Below, one piece after another: positions 1-9,301 of a stretch of DNA of 64,000 nucleotides (the first letter of the stretch is position 1; every line of letters begins with the position of its first letter). Source of the DNA: Rosistilla ulvae (GTDB lineage: Bacteria; Planctomycetota; Planctomycetia; Pirellulales; Pirellulaceae); contig NZ_CP036261.1 of assembly GCF_007741475.1 (NCBI RefSeq), forward strand, positions 5,891,798-5,955,797. Direction: 5' to 3'. The notes under the pieces were generated by a model. That model saw only the letters and a list, made by a program, of their open reading frames with translations, had not been told where the DNA came from and made no database searches. The translations under genes were made by a program, and so were the position numbers.

Positions 1-621
1 CCCCAACTGCGCGCTGGTCTGATCGTAATCGCTCTGCAGCTCCTCGACATGCTTTTCGACCTCGTCCAGATCGGCTTCCAGTTTGGCGATCAGATCGGAC
101 TTCGTCTGTTTCTCACGATCCAACGATTCGCACTGGGAGACCAGTTTGCCGATTGCATCGTCGGCGTTGCACGAACGCGCCTCCAGTTCGCGGGTCACGC
201 CATCCAACTGCAACTTGAGCTGCTTGGCCTGCTTTTGCGCCGCGGCGTTCTGATCCAACAAGACGCGCAGTTCTTGGATTTCACGATTCTGTTTGGCGTT
301 GTGCGCCGAACTTTGACTGAGCTTGGTCTGCAGTTCGCGGAGATGATTGTTGAGCCGATCGTGCTCTTGGTCGAACTCCTGGTTCGCGCTGACCAGATTT
401 TCGGTGACTCCCTTGGCAGCTTCCAACTCCGCCTCGGCCGCTTTCAGCTGAGACGTGAGCAGTTCGTTCTGGTCTTGGTGCTGTCGCGAAACGGCTTGCA
501 GCGAGCGGAATTCACGATCCAGCGCGGTCAGTTCCTCGGAGTCATCCGATCCATTTCGGTTCGACAGCAGATATCCAACGATGACACCAACAAACAGGAC
601 TGCGAAAAAGGCAGTGATCAT
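1..621 (-). CDS. membrane-anchored coiled-coil protein (C-terminus beyond window)
   Basis: The minus strand is open from an ATG at 621 to the window edge. The protein begins with a short hydrophobic segment (about residues 2-19, ITAFFAVLFVGVIVGYLL), followed by a long Glu/Gln/Lys/Leu-rich heptad region typical of a coiled coil. This predicts a single-pass membrane protein with a long coiled-coil domain. The same frame stays open upstream to a TAG near 660 and encodes GDAICCAHCPRFGVGF just before the ATG, so a non-ATG start (for example CTG) that adds a Cys-rich N-terminus is possible. No catalytic domain is visible in the part present. The family is not recognised and the C-terminus is missing. 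The plus-strand open frame over this region is a shadow of the heptad codons. Confidence 0.7.
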   Translation of the reverse strand, partial: MITAFFAVLFVGVIVGYLLSNRNGSDDSEELTALDREFRSLQAVSRQHQDQNELLTSQLKAAEAELEAAKGVTENLVSANQEFDQEHDRLNNHLRELQTKLSQSSAHNAKQNREIQELRVLLDQNAAAQKQAKQLKLQLDGVTRELEARSCNADDAIGKLVSQCESLDREKQTKSDLIAKLEADLDEVEKHVEELQSDYDQTSAQLG

Positions 622-888
622 GAAACCGACTCCGAACCGAGGGCAGTGGGCGCAGCAAATGGCGTCGCCCAGTGAAGTGCATTGCTAGCAGGGGCAAGAA
701 CCAATGCATACATGTCTGGATTCGGCGGGTTGCCTCAATCCTCTTGACTGAAACGATAAAATCGATCGAACCTAGTTATGCTGTCAGCCTGCCGGGGGTT
801 CAGCCCGCTGAGCGATGGTGCCTGCCAAGAGTTGTTTACCATCATCCCGAGTTAGAAAGCGACACCGAAGCGACGCTCGCCCCAACGA

Positions 889-1881
889 CTACCACGGCGT
901 GTTGACCATCATCCCCAGGTAAAACCCGACGTCGAAGCGGTCGGCGATCGTTTCATCGGTCGATGTCCCCGCCTGCAGCCCCGCTTCGAAACCGACACGG
1001 GTGCGTTGGTCCAAGCGGATCGGACGGCCGTTCTGGTCGAGGACCGCGGGAGGTTCGGGGCCGATCGGGAACTCGTACCGGAAGCCGATCGAACCGACGC
1101 CGATGGGAGCGCCCCCGCCGTCGGTGCCACCATTTGATAGCGCGGTGGTGATCCCAAGCCCCAGCGTGGCGCCAAATCGCCAGCCGAGATCGTGCAGCGA
1201 AACCTTCTTGCTGTTCTCATCGGCGAAGAAGTCGGTCACCAGTTTCAGCGGCTTATAGATCTCCAGAACGTCCAACGACGCCAGGATCGAACCGTTGCGA
1301 AACAGATCGAATTCCGAATCGTTGTCCCGTTTCAGATCGAAGAAGACGCGGGCCTTGGGCTGCAAAAAACGGACCTGCGGTCGCCACGATTGGTCGTCGT
1401 GAACCTCGACAAGGTCACCCTGCAGCCCGTTTTGCGAGATCGTGCTGTGCAACAAGATCTCGTCGTCGGGAACTTCGTAGCGGACGACGCGTATCGTCTC
1501 TTGCTCCGGATCGTCCGACGGAACGTCCATCAATTTGCCCTGGACTCCGCTGGCGCGAAACAGATTGTGCGCAGTGACTTCCGTAAGTGGCACGTCGTAG
1601 CGAACGATCCGATGATCGACTCCCGACGGCGATGAACTGAGAAAGGTCGGGATCCGTTGGACGCCCGAAAGGATATTTTGCGTCGCCGGTTCCGATGCGG
1701 CGATCGACATCGCCCCGGCCAGATCCAGACGTTGCGGCTTCGGAGAAGAATGAGCTTCCGAGATCGGTTCAAACTGAAACGCTGGCGATGGATCGAACAA
1801 TGCCGGCGGCATCTCGTACTGCTGAGCGCGCGCAACAGAACTGCAAATGCAGGCTGCTATCAGTAATAAATACCGTTGCAC
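889..1881 (-). CDS. secreted protein, possible outer-membrane beta-barrel
   Basis: The chosen start is a GTG at 1881 because it puts a classical signal peptide at the N-terminus (QRYLLLIAACICSSVARA, cleavage before QQYEMPP) and has a GGAAAGG ribosome-binding site about 9 nt upstream. An in-frame start at 1962 would add 27 residues before the signal. The mature protein has about 310 residues. Two related segments (VRYDVPLTEVTAHNLFRASG and VRYEVPDDEILLHSTISQNG) look like an internal repeat. The C-terminal third is rich in Gly and alternating hydrophobics (GWRFGATLGLGITTA, GSIGFRYEFPIG) and ends in an aromatic residue (NTPW), as barrel strands often do. Family not recognised; the outer-membrane location is inference. 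Confidence 0.65.
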   Translation of the reverse strand: MQRYLLLIAACICSSVARAQQYEMPPALFDPSPAFQFEPISEAHSSPKPQRLDLAGAMSIAASEPATQNILSGVQRIPTFLSSSPSGVDHRIVRYDVPLTEVTAHNLFRASGVQGKLMDVPSDDPEQETIRVVRYEVPDDEILLHSTISQNGLQGDLVEVHDDQSWRPQVRFLQPKARVFFDLKRDNDSEFDLFRNGSILASLDVLEIYKPLKLVTDFFADENSKKVSLHDLGWRFGATLGLGITTALSNGGTDGGGAPIGVGSIGFRYEFPIGPEPPAVLDQNGRPIRLDQRTRVGFEAGLQAGTSTDETIADRFDVGFYLGMMVNTPW

Positions 1882-2003
1882 GCTCCCATGCCTTTCCGCA
1901 AAATTCGCTCCCCCCGATACTGTCCGTTTCGCAGGGTACGCTATCGGGCGGAGAACAAGCAAGACGGAATCGTTACCGCCGCGGGAATGCTAGCAAGCGT
2001 GGA

Positions 2004-3353
2004 CTACTTCGCCGCCGATGGGATCAATTGGAAACAGGCGACGCGATTTGCACCGCGAACGTACAGCCGGCCGTTGGCGACAACCGGAGCGGCCCAACAA
2101 GGCGATCGCAGAAACGGGGCCTCGATATCTCCCAACGCTTCGGAGAGATCGATCTCGGTGACCGGTTGATACGAATCGCTGCTGTCCTTGATCAATTCCA
2201 TGTGGCCGCGTTCATCGAGAACCACAAAATGACCGTCGATCCAAAGCAGACTGGTCCGGATTCGATTCGGTTTGGTCCACATCACTTCCCCATCGGACCA
2301 ACGGATGCAACGCAGATCGCTGTCGGGTTCATTGCGGCCGCTGCAACCGAACAGATAGTCGCCGTGCTGGATCGGCGTCGCCCAGTGGGCTCGCATCGCT
2401 TGCGCCCGACGCGACCGAGGATCTTTCCACAGCAGTTCGTAATCGCGTGGAGTGACTTTCAGCAAAGCACTTCCGACGTCGTAACATTCCGAGATCAGCA
2501 CCTGATCGCCGCGGACGATCGGTAGCGCCGCATTGACGCTCTCCAGCCGCGGCGAACGCCACGGGAAGTGCCACAGTTCCTTGCCCTTGTTCGGATCAAA
2601 AGCCAACAAGCCGCCGCGCATGAAGGCCAGTCCAACGTCTTGGCCATCGATCTTGGCGATCACCGGCGTGCTGTAGCTGGCCAGTTCGTCGGACAGCTGA
2701 TAAGCAAGCTTTCCATCGGATTGGCGGAACGCGACGATTCCCGAATTGTTGCCGATGACGCGATCCAACGCTCCCAACGGTAAGCGTTGGTCGGCCGCCG
2801 GGCTGCCGCCAACCATCACGATCACCATGTCTTTGTAGATCACCGGGCAACATGAGACGCCGAAGAAGTTTTGGATCACGCCAAACTCTTCGTTCAACGA
2901 ATGCGTCCACAACAGTTTGCCGTCGGTCTTGTCGAAGCAGCTGAGCCGGCCGGCGACGCCGTAGGTAAAAACTCGATTTCCTGCGATTACTGGCGAACTT
3001 CGCGGCCCGTTGTTGTATCCATACATGTCGCGGTATGCGACTGGTTGGTCGGCGTGCCAAATCTCGCGGCCGCTGGCGGCATCGAGACAGATCAAACGCT
3101 CGACGTCGCCGACGCGATCGAATTGGAAATAACGTCCCTGATCAACAGCTCCGATGCCGTAACTGGTATCGAGGTCGAGGGTCCACAGCAGCTTCAGTTT
3201 GCCGTCGCTCCAATCGGTTAAGATGCCGGTCTCGGTCGATTTCCCGTTGGCCGTGGGGCCTAGAAAACTAAGCCAGTCGGCGGCGGCGAGCGGGCCGCCG
3301 GTTGACACGAGCACGACGAGCCAACAGATTGTCCAGGCAATGAAAGATCTCAT
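2004..3353 (-). CDS. secreted PQQ-like beta-propeller repeat protein
   Basis: About 449 residues. It starts with a signal peptide (MRSFIAWTICWLVVLV...AAADW) and then has repeated blades with the W/L-x-x-x-D-x-x-x-G-K-E-L/I-W signature (LICLDAASGREIW, LSCFDKTDGKLLW, LLAFDPNKGKELW), the hallmark of PQQ_2/PQQ-like domains. Such proteins act outside the cytoplasm in planctomycetes; their substrates are mostly unknown and no quinone site can be assigned here. The ATG at 3353 is preferred over a TTG at 3359 because GAGAG lies 6-7 nt upstream. Its first codons overlap the start of the divergent release-factor-like gene by 14 bp, so the two genes have embedded 5' ends. Confidence 0.88.
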   Translation of the reverse strand: MRSFIAWTICWLVVLVSTGGPLAAADWLSFLGPTANGKSTETGILTDWSDGKLKLLWTLDLDTSYGIGAVDQGRYFQFDRVGDVERLICLDAASGREIWHADQPVAYRDMYGYNNGPRSSPVIAGNRVFTYGVAGRLSCFDKTDGKLLWTHSLNEEFGVIQNFFGVSCCPVIYKDMVIVMVGGSPAADQRLPLGALDRVIGNNSGIVAFRQSDGKLAYQLSDELASYSTPVIAKIDGQDVGLAFMRGGLLAFDPNKGKELWHFPWRSPRLESVNAALPIVRGDQVLISECYDVGSALLKVTPRDYELLWKDPRSRRAQAMRAHWATPIQHGDYLFGCSGRNEPDSDLRCIRWSDGEVMWTKPNRIRTSLLWIDGHFVVLDERGHMELIKDSSDSYQPVTEIDLSEALGDIEAPFLRSPCWAAPVVANGRLYVRGANRVACFQLIPSAAK

Positions 3354-3762
3354 AATCAACTCTCGGGTGACGATTCCAGCGGATCAGCTGACGGTGACGC
3401 ATGCCCGCAGCAGCGGGCCAGGTGGGCAAAATGTCAACAAGGTGAATTCGAAAGTTACTGTATCTTGGCTGGTCGACGACAACAACATCCTCGATCCCGA
3501 ATGGACCCGCCGCGTCAAAGTGCGACATCAAAATCGAATCAACCAGCTGGGACAGCTCTCCCTGACCAGCCAACAGTATCGCCAACAGCCGCGGAACCTC
3601 GAGGATTGCCTGACCAAGCTGCGGACGCTGCTTTTAGAGTGCCAACATCCGCCGAAACGACGGCGTGAAACGCGGCCAACGCTGGGATCGAAGAAGCGAC
3701 GCTTGGAATCCAAACGCCAACAGAGTTCCAAAAAGCAATCGCGCGGTGGACGCTGGGACTGA
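3340..3762 (+). CDS. arfB: peptide chain release factor-like protein (ArfB/YaeJ type)
   Basis: 140 residues, the usual length for ArfB. The N-terminal half carries the peptidyl-tRNA hydrolase signature around SSGPGGQNVNKVNSKV with the catalytic GGQ, and the C-terminus is a Lys/Arg-rich tail (KRRLESKRQQSSKKQSRGGRW) like the ArfB tail that enters the empty mRNA channel. By family knowledge it releases peptides from stalled non-stop ribosomes. The codon-recognition domains of RF1/RF2 are absent. The start chosen is the ATG at 3340, beginning MKDLIINSRVTIPADQL; longer in-frame starts would run back through the beta-propeller gene. It overlaps the divergent gene's start by 14 bp. Confidence 0.88.
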   Translation: MKDLIINSRVTIPADQLTVTHARSSGPGGQNVNKVNSKVTVSWLVDDNNILDPEWTRRVKVRHQNRINQLGQLSLTSQQYRQQPRNLEDCLTKLRTLLLECQHPPKRRRETRPTLGSKKRRLESKRQQSSKKQSRGGRWD

Positions 3763-4015
3763 TCTCTCCCGAAGACGTATCGCGGCAAGATCGGCTTCCC
3801 AATCGATCGCTCCAAGGCTGCCGCCCATCGCAAACTTTTCTCGCCACCGCCCGAATGAATGTCCGCAATCTCGGCGTTTTCAGGATTGGCCCAATGGCAG
3901 CCGAGCCGTGCGTTTCCGATCGATACATCGACCATTTCAGTCGATGCGTTTCGTCGGACAGCGTCAATCTTCCGCCGCCCCAAACGTGTCCGCCCGTGCC
4001 TGGAGAACTAGTGCG

Positions 4016-5782
4016 ATGATCCGATATTTGCTGATGGCGATCTGCCTGCTGTACAGTTTGAGTTCACCGATCCCGGTCCGCGCGGACGATCCCGATCTTC
4101 CCTCGCGAGCGGCAAAGATCTTGAAAAAACACTGCTATTCCTGCCACGGCGTGAAGTTTGAAGTCCCCGGGTTCAACGTTTTAGATCACGCAGTTCTGGT
4201 CGCACAGCCCGCCGATGCGACGCCTTACGTGACCGCGGGCAAGCTGGACGCGTCGTTGATTTGGCAACGCATCGCCGTCGACAAGGACATGCCGCCACAA
4301 AAGATCGATGATCGAATCAGCGATCAAGATTTGGAGGTCTTGCGGCGTTGGATCGTCGACGGAGCGGCGGCGCCGACTTATACGAACCGCGAGTTCATCA
4401 CTGAAGAGCATGTGTTGCGATCGATTCGCGACGATCTGCAAGAGATGCAGCCCGAGAGCCGATCGCATCAGCGTTATCTTTCGCTGCATGCGATCAGCAA
4501 TAACCCGCGGTACACCGATGCCGACCTGCGGCTGTATCGCGCCGCCGTCGTCAAACTGCTGAACAGCGTCAGCCGCCGCAGCCGGATCGTCAATCCACCG
4601 ATGGTCGATGTTCCGGCCGAACGCTCCAGCGAAGGGAACGTCTTTCGGGTCGATCTCCGCGACTTCGGCTGGTCCGCCGCCGACTGGCAGTTGGCTCTAC
4701 AAGGCTATCCATTTGGACTCTCCTGGAACGACAACAAATTGCAAGCGTTTGCCAGGGACATCGAACAACTTGTCGGTTCGCTTTCGTTCGACGGCATCGC
4801 CTATGTCCGTGCCGATTGGTTCGTCACCAAAGCCTCGCGGCCGGCGACCTATCACGCGCTACTGAACATACCGGAGACCGCTGGCGAATTGGAAACGCGA
4901 CTGGGCGTCGATACGAAACAGGACTTCCTGCAAGATCGGCTGAACCGCGCCGGTTTCGCTGGCAGCGGCGTGAGTCATCAGAATCGCTTGGTCGATCGAC
5001 ACGAGGGATCGGTCGCGTCGTATTACTATCGCAGCTACGACTTCGATAAAGCGTTTGGCCGCGGCGTCTTATACCGCTTCCCGCTGGGGCCTCGCTTCGA
5101 TGGGAACCCACACGATCAGTTCGCCTTCGAACACGCTGGCGGCGAAATCATCTGGGATCTGCCCAACGGACTGCAGGGTTATATGTTGGTCGACGCCGAA
5201 GGAAAGCGAATCGACAAAGGGCCGATCGAAATCGTTCGGGACATGCGCGAAATCGCAGGTTCGCCAGAGATCGTCAACGCGGTCAGCTGTATCGGCTGCC
5301 ATCGCCACGGCCTGCTGGACTATCGCGACATGGTTTCGGGCTCGCAATCGTTGACCTCCGACGACAGAACCAAGGTCGACGCCCTCTACACTCGCCCCGA
5401 TCGGTTGCAGGAAATCTTGACGTCCGACCGCAACCGCTACCTGGCAGCCCTGAAGCTTGCGATCGGCCCCTATCTGCAAATTCGCGAGGCGACCGACACA
5501 GCGATCACCGAGTTTCCCGAGCCGATCAGCACGGTGGCCAAATGGTACGACCAAGATATGTCGCTGGCCGATGTCGCGGCGGAACTAGGATTTGAAAATG
5601 CCGATGCGCTGGCTCCCACGATCCAATACAACCAGAAACTGAAGGACCTGGGACTCGCTCCGCTCGCTTCGGATTCCACGATCCCACGGCGGATGTGGGA
5701 CACGCAACAGGAGAGTCCATCGTCGATCTTCCAACGGACGGCGGTGGCGCTGGGAGTTGGCAGCGGGATGAACCCCAACTAA
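4016..5782 (+). CDS. planctomycete-type dihaem cytochrome c protein
   Basis: 588 residues from an ATG at 4016, with GGAG about 11 nt upstream and a signal peptide (MIRYLLMAICLLYSLSSPIPVRA). Two c-type haem motifs are visible: CYSCH near residue 40, inside the planctomycete cytochrome (PSCyt1-like) domain that includes DKDMPPQKI and VLRRWIVDGA, and CIGCH near residue 425. It should be an exported electron-transfer protein. The usual partner in such loci, a DUF1501 or PSD1 protein, is not next to it. The upstream extension of the open frame lacks a plausible start and overlaps the release-factor gene. A hairpin about 120 nt downstream may terminate it. Confidence 0.82.
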   Translation: MIRYLLMAICLLYSLSSPIPVRADDPDLPSRAAKILKKHCYSCHGVKFEVPGFNVLDHAVLVAQPADATPYVTAGKLDASLIWQRIAVDKDMPPQKIDDRISDQDLEVLRRWIVDGAAAPTYTNREFITEEHVLRSIRDDLQEMQPESRSHQRYLSLHAISNNPRYTDADLRLYRAAVVKLLNSVSRRSRIVNPPMVDVPAERSSEGNVFRVDLRDFGWSAADWQLALQGYPFGLSWNDNKLQAFARDIEQLVGSLSFDGIAYVRADWFVTKASRPATYHALLNIPETAGELETRLGVDTKQDFLQDRLNRAGFAGSGVSHQNRLVDRHEGSVASYYYRSYDFDKAFGRGVLYRFPLGPRFDGNPHDQFAFEHAGGEIIWDLPNGLQGYMLVDAEGKRIDKGPIEIVRDMREIAGSPEIVNAVSCIGCHRHGLLDYRDMVSGSQSLTSDDRTKVDALYTRPDRLQEILTSDRNRYLAALKLAIGPYLQIREATDTAITEFPEPISTVAKWYDQDMSLADVAAELGFENADALAPTIQYNQKLKDLGLAPLASDSTIPRRMWDTQQESPSSIFQRTAVALGVGSGMNPN

Positions 5783-5904
5783 CGCAGCCTCCCCCCCGGG
5801 GCCACTTCGCAGTTTGTCGGTTCCAATCCGACAGCTCCTCTTCTTCATCGATGGTTCCAACGCGCTCGAATCGGCTCGCGATTCGTCCCCGAAACCACTC
5901 TCCC

Positions 5905-5932
5905 AAGCTCCCGGATGTCAAACCGGGGGCTT
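5905..5932 (+). terminator. possible Rho-independent terminator
   Basis: A 10-bp stem (5905-5914 pairing with 5923-5932, one G-U pair) with an 8-nt loop, followed by a T-rich but interrupted stretch. It lies 120 nt after the dihaem cytochrome gene. The rest of the 344-bp gap (5783-6126) shows no gene; the next gene's leader is A-rich. Confidence 0.45.
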
Positions 5933-6126
5933 TGCGTGTTTTATGTCACCGCGTGAGTGCTCTTCGCAAATTTTTTATTGCAACCGGTGTCCGCCTGGGC
6001 GGCCGAACCTGCATCCATCCTTTGGGGAGCGACACTTGTGCTCTCCACGCCTGAACACCAACACAAGCGAAAACGAGACCAGAACCAAAACCGGACGACG
6101 ATCCGAATCGCAGGGAGACATCGATC

Positions 6127-7305
6127 ATGAAAAACACGCTCTACCGCAGCCAAGCATACAGGATCCTGGCGTTGGTTGGCTTGTTATCGATCGCGATCTC
6201 AAGCGTCGCTTCGGCGGCCAGCGACGACGTCACCCCAACGGTTCGCGAGGCGATGGTCAAGATGAGCGATGAGATCGCTCGCTACATCGCCGCCGATCCC
6301 GACACCAAAGGGCAAGTCGCGATCGGTGCCTTCCAAGGCCCTTCCAGCAGCGGCGCCGGAGCGAGGATCGTTCAATCGCTGCGAGAGAACCTGAAGTCGA
6401 AGTGTGAGATCGTCGACGTCGGAGCTGCCTATACGATCAGCGGTCGATTCATGGGACAGAAACTCGATGGCCAATTTGTCACGATCATCGAAGCGGAGAT
6501 CGGCGACGCGTTGGGCAACACAGTCCAGAAACTGCGACGCAAAGTGGTCACCGCGATCGAAGAGGGATTGGCCTTCTTCGGTCCCAGCAGCGTCGATCTG
6601 TCGGCGCAATCCCAAGCTGCCAAGTCGGACAAACCAGACTCCGAACAGTCCAAAACCGATTCGACGACGGCGGAGATTTTGGTCAGCAGCATCGTCAAAC
6701 CAGAGACCCATCTGGACGCCAACCGCAAGACACGGATGAACCCTGCCGACGGCAGTCCCTACGGCTTGGAGATCGCACTGAAACAGGCCGACGGTAAATA
6801 CCGCAGCCTTCCGATCACCAAGTCCGACGGCATTGCCACCGTCGATCTGAAAGCAGACCAGATCTATGCGGTCCGTTTGTTCAACGATTCGGCCCGCCCG
6901 GTTGGATGCCGTTTGACGATCGATGGAATCAACACCTTTGCCTTGAGCTTGGACGCGAATTACCGCGGCAAGGAAACGATCATGGAGCTGCAACCGCACG
7001 CCAAGTTCCTGATCAAAGGCTGGCACCACACCGGCAACCTCAGCCATGAATTTCGCATCAGCGATTATGGCGATACGCCAGCATCCAAGTTCGGCGTCTT
7101 CGATGGCGTCGGCATGCTGACCGCCACGTTTTTTGAAGCGACAGCTCCCCAGGGCTACGCCGCGACGCGGGAGTTCGCCACCGGCATCGGCGACGAAGTC
7201 GCGATGCGATACCGAGACGGGCAATCGAAGTTCGGCAAACCGATCGCCGCGGTCAGCGTTCGCTACGTCCGTCCGGCCCCCCCAACCGACTTGCCACCCA
7301 AGTGA
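6127..7305 (+). CDS. secreted protein with FlgO/CsgG-like N-terminal domain
   Basis: 392 residues, ATG start with a GGGAGA ribosome-binding site. A signal peptide covers about residues 1-35 (ending SSVASAASDD). Residues about 40-160 have the pattern of FlgO/CsgG/LpoB-like domains: helix, a VAIGAFQGP strand, helix over QSLRENL, then AAYTISGRFMG and a strand ending in an Ala-rich helix. A Ser/Lys/Asp-rich linker (about 163-185) leads to a C-terminal beta-rich region (about 190-390) that may accept or present ligands; it contains FLIKGWHHTGNLSHEF. It lies 115 bp upstream of a caspase-like gene in the same direction, so the two may work as a pair. The domain call rests on pattern only. Confidence 0.68.
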   Translation: MKNTLYRSQAYRILALVGLLSIAISSVASAASDDVTPTVREAMVKMSDEIARYIAADPDTKGQVAIGAFQGPSSSGAGARIVQSLRENLKSKCEIVDVGAAYTISGRFMGQKLDGQFVTIIEAEIGDALGNTVQKLRRKVVTAIEEGLAFFGPSSVDLSAQSQAAKSDKPDSEQSKTDSTTAEILVSSIVKPETHLDANRKTRMNPADGSPYGLEIALKQADGKYRSLPITKSDGIATVDLKADQIYAVRLFNDSARPVGCRLTIDGINTFALSLDANYRGKETIMELQPHAKFLIKGWHHTGNLSHEFRISDYGDTPASKFGVFDGVGMLTATFFEATAPQGYAATREFATGIGDEVAMRYRDGQSKFGKPIAAVSVRYVRPAPPTDLPPK

Positions 7306-7420
7306 CAAACCCATACCCTCAAGAGAACGGCACCCTGTGCCGATTCTTGGACCATAAGACTCGCAACCGCAAACACCCGTTGCTGAAGAACATCTTCCCG
7401 TTACCGCTAGGAGAATTCCG

Positions 7421-9301
7421 ATGAAGACGCCGCGTATACGAATCGTGCTCCCCAGCCTGCTGCTCGCCGCGTTGGTTTGCGGCAACAACGCCTTGGCCAA
7501 GAACACTCAAAAACTGCATGCGATGGTGATTGGCAATGGTGCCTACAGCGTTGGCAGCCTCGCCAATCCGGCCAACGATGCCAAAGCGATCTCCGACGCA
7601 TTAACCGACCTGGGCTTTGATGTGACGACCGAAATCGATCTGACGCACCAGAACATGGATCGCGCGATCAACAAGTTCTGTCAACAAGTCGACGAAGGAG
7701 GACTAGCCTTCTTCTTCTTCGCCGGACACGGAATCCAAGTCGACGGGGAAAACTATCTGATCCCGGTCGACGCCGATATCCCGGACCAGTCCTTTGTGAA
7801 GTACAAAGCGGTTTCGCTCAGTTTGATCCTCGATTCGTTGGGCAAATCGCGCAGCAACATGAACGTGGTCGTCCTGGATTGCTGTCGCAACAATCCCTTC
7901 GAGCGCACCTGGACGACCCGTTCGTTGGGACAACGTGGACTCGCCGCTCAAACCGAAGTTCCCGAAGGCACGATCATCGCCTATGCCACTTCACCAGGAA
8001 AAACGGCGTCCGATGGCGACACCGGCAATTCCCCCTACACCACCGAACTGGCCGCAGCGCTTAAGCAGCGGCCGCAGAAGGGATTGCTGCTCCGCGACGT
8101 CTTCTTTACCGCCAGTCGCGCCGTAAAAGAAAAAACCGGTCAATCTCCATGGGTAAACATGGAAGCGTCGTTGGACAACTTCTACCTACGCCCCAGTGAA
8201 ATCGATGACAGCGTTTCGGTGCCACGCCCTCAACCCGAATTGGAGCCCGAGGTGATCCCCACAGGAATTGCCAAGCCCGAATCGATGGCAATGGAATCGG
8301 TCCTCGTGGAACCCACCATCAGCCTCGAAGACAAATCGTTGATTGATCAGGCCGAAGTCTACCTGCGTCAGGGGCAATACGCCAACGCGATCGTGGCCTA
8401 CACCGCGGTTTTGGAAAGCCCATCGCTGCCAACAGCGGCGAGACAGAAGGCACGCAAGAGCCGTGGGGCAGCCTACTTGGGACGCGGCACACAACAGGAT
8501 CTTCACTTTGCCATCGTCGACCAATTGGCAGCCGGTTTGGACGGGATCCGCGTCACGGTGCGAAACGATTCGTCGGAGCTTAAAGTCGGCACCAAGAAGA
8601 GCGGTCGAGTCTCGCGAGGACAGGTGTTACGAATCACCAAATCGATGCAGCATAACGACAAGGATTGGTTCTGGGTCGCGGCCGTCAACGGCGACGAAAC
8701 GCTCACAGGCTGGGTGACCGCTGCGACAGTGGTCAAGTCCGACAACACCACCAAACCTGCCTCGCTGGCCGCCTCCGCTACGCCCAGCCACTCAGCCTCG
8801 AGCAATATCGTTGTCGGCACGCCAACCTCCGTCTCTCTCCCGAGCCCGCAACCACAACATCAAATCATCCAGACACCACAACCCCAGTCGTTCAGCAGCA
8901 ACCATCGCACGACAGTGCAGCCACAGTCGTTCTCTCAGTCGCAACGTTCGGTCACGCCGTCGCACAACAACTTTGGAACGCACAACCGCAACACCCAACG
9001 GCAGACGATGCAAGTCGTACCGCAACAGCAGCAGAACTGGCGGTCCCACAACAATACGCATCACAACAACTGGAAAACCAACAACCACACGCAGAAAAAG
9101 CACCACTGGCAGCAGAACAACCATGGCCACCATGGTCAAATCAAACACCATCAGCAGCACCAACGGCAAAACCAGTGGGGCGGCCAAAATCATTGGGGCG
9201 GAAACAACCAAACACGAGTCCAAAACAACTCGGCAACTTTGAAATGGGGAGCGGCAGGAACACTCCGACGCGCCATCGCCAACGGCACCCTTAGCTGGTA
9301 A
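7421..9301 (+). CDS. secreted caspase-like (C14) protease with Asn/Gln/His-rich tail
   Basis: 626 residues, signal peptide about 1-26 (ending NNALAKN). Residues 30-270 form a caspase/metacaspase-like p20 domain: His103 in FFFFAGHGIQVDG and the Cys in VVLDCCRNNPF (Cys155 by alignment with DxCRxNP) form the dyad. Next come a TPR-like pair of helices (about 306-345, DQAEVYLRQGQYANAIVAYTA), an SH3-like module (about 365-425, VSRGQVLRITKS...WFWVAAVNGDETLTGWV), and a roughly 160-residue tail dominated by Asn, Gln, His, Ser and Thr (HNNTHHNNWKTNNH). Bacterial caspase homologues cleave after Arg/Lys or act in regulated death and signalling; the substrate here is unknown. The exported location is unusual for a death effector. 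GGAGAATTCCG precedes the ATG. Confidence 0.88.
   Translation: MKTPRIRIVLPSLLLAALVCGNNALAKNTQKLHAMVIGNGAYSVGSLANPANDAKAISDALTDLGFDVTTEIDLTHQNMDRAINKFCQQVDEGGLAFFFFAGHGIQVDGENYLIPVDADIPDQSFVKYKAVSLSLILDSLGKSRSNMNVVVLDCCRNNPFERTWTTRSLGQRGLAAQTEVPEGTIIAYATSPGKTASDGDTGNSPYTTELAAALKQRPQKGLLLRDVFFTASRAVKEKTGQSPWVNMEASLDNFYLRPSEIDDSVSVPRPQPELEPEVIPTGIAKPESMAMESVLVEPTISLEDKSLIDQAEVYLRQGQYANAIVAYTAVLESPSLPTAARQKARKSRGAAYLGRGTQQDLHFAIVDQLAAGLDGIRVTVRNDSSELKVGTKKSGRVSRGQVLRITKSMQHNDKDWFWVAAVNGDETLTGWVTAATVVKSDNTTKPASLAASATPSHSASSNIVVGTPTSVSLPSPQPQHQIIQTPQPQSFSSNHRTTVQPQSFSQSQRSVTPSHNNFGTHNRNTQRQTMQVVPQQQQNWRSHNNTHHNNWKTNNHTQKKHHWQQNNHGHHGQIKHHQQHQRQNQWGGQNHWGGNNQTRVQNNSATLKWGAAGTLRRAIANGTLSW

Noticed and set aside
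49-675. Plus-strand open frame over the first 675 bases
   Set aside because: It is the antisense shadow of a heptad-rich minus-strand coiled-coil gene; its product is Leu/Phe/Gln low-complexity.
7330-7400. CGGCAC-containing sequence before the caspase gene as a sigma-54 promoter
   Set aside because: The GC element is at the wrong spacing from GG.
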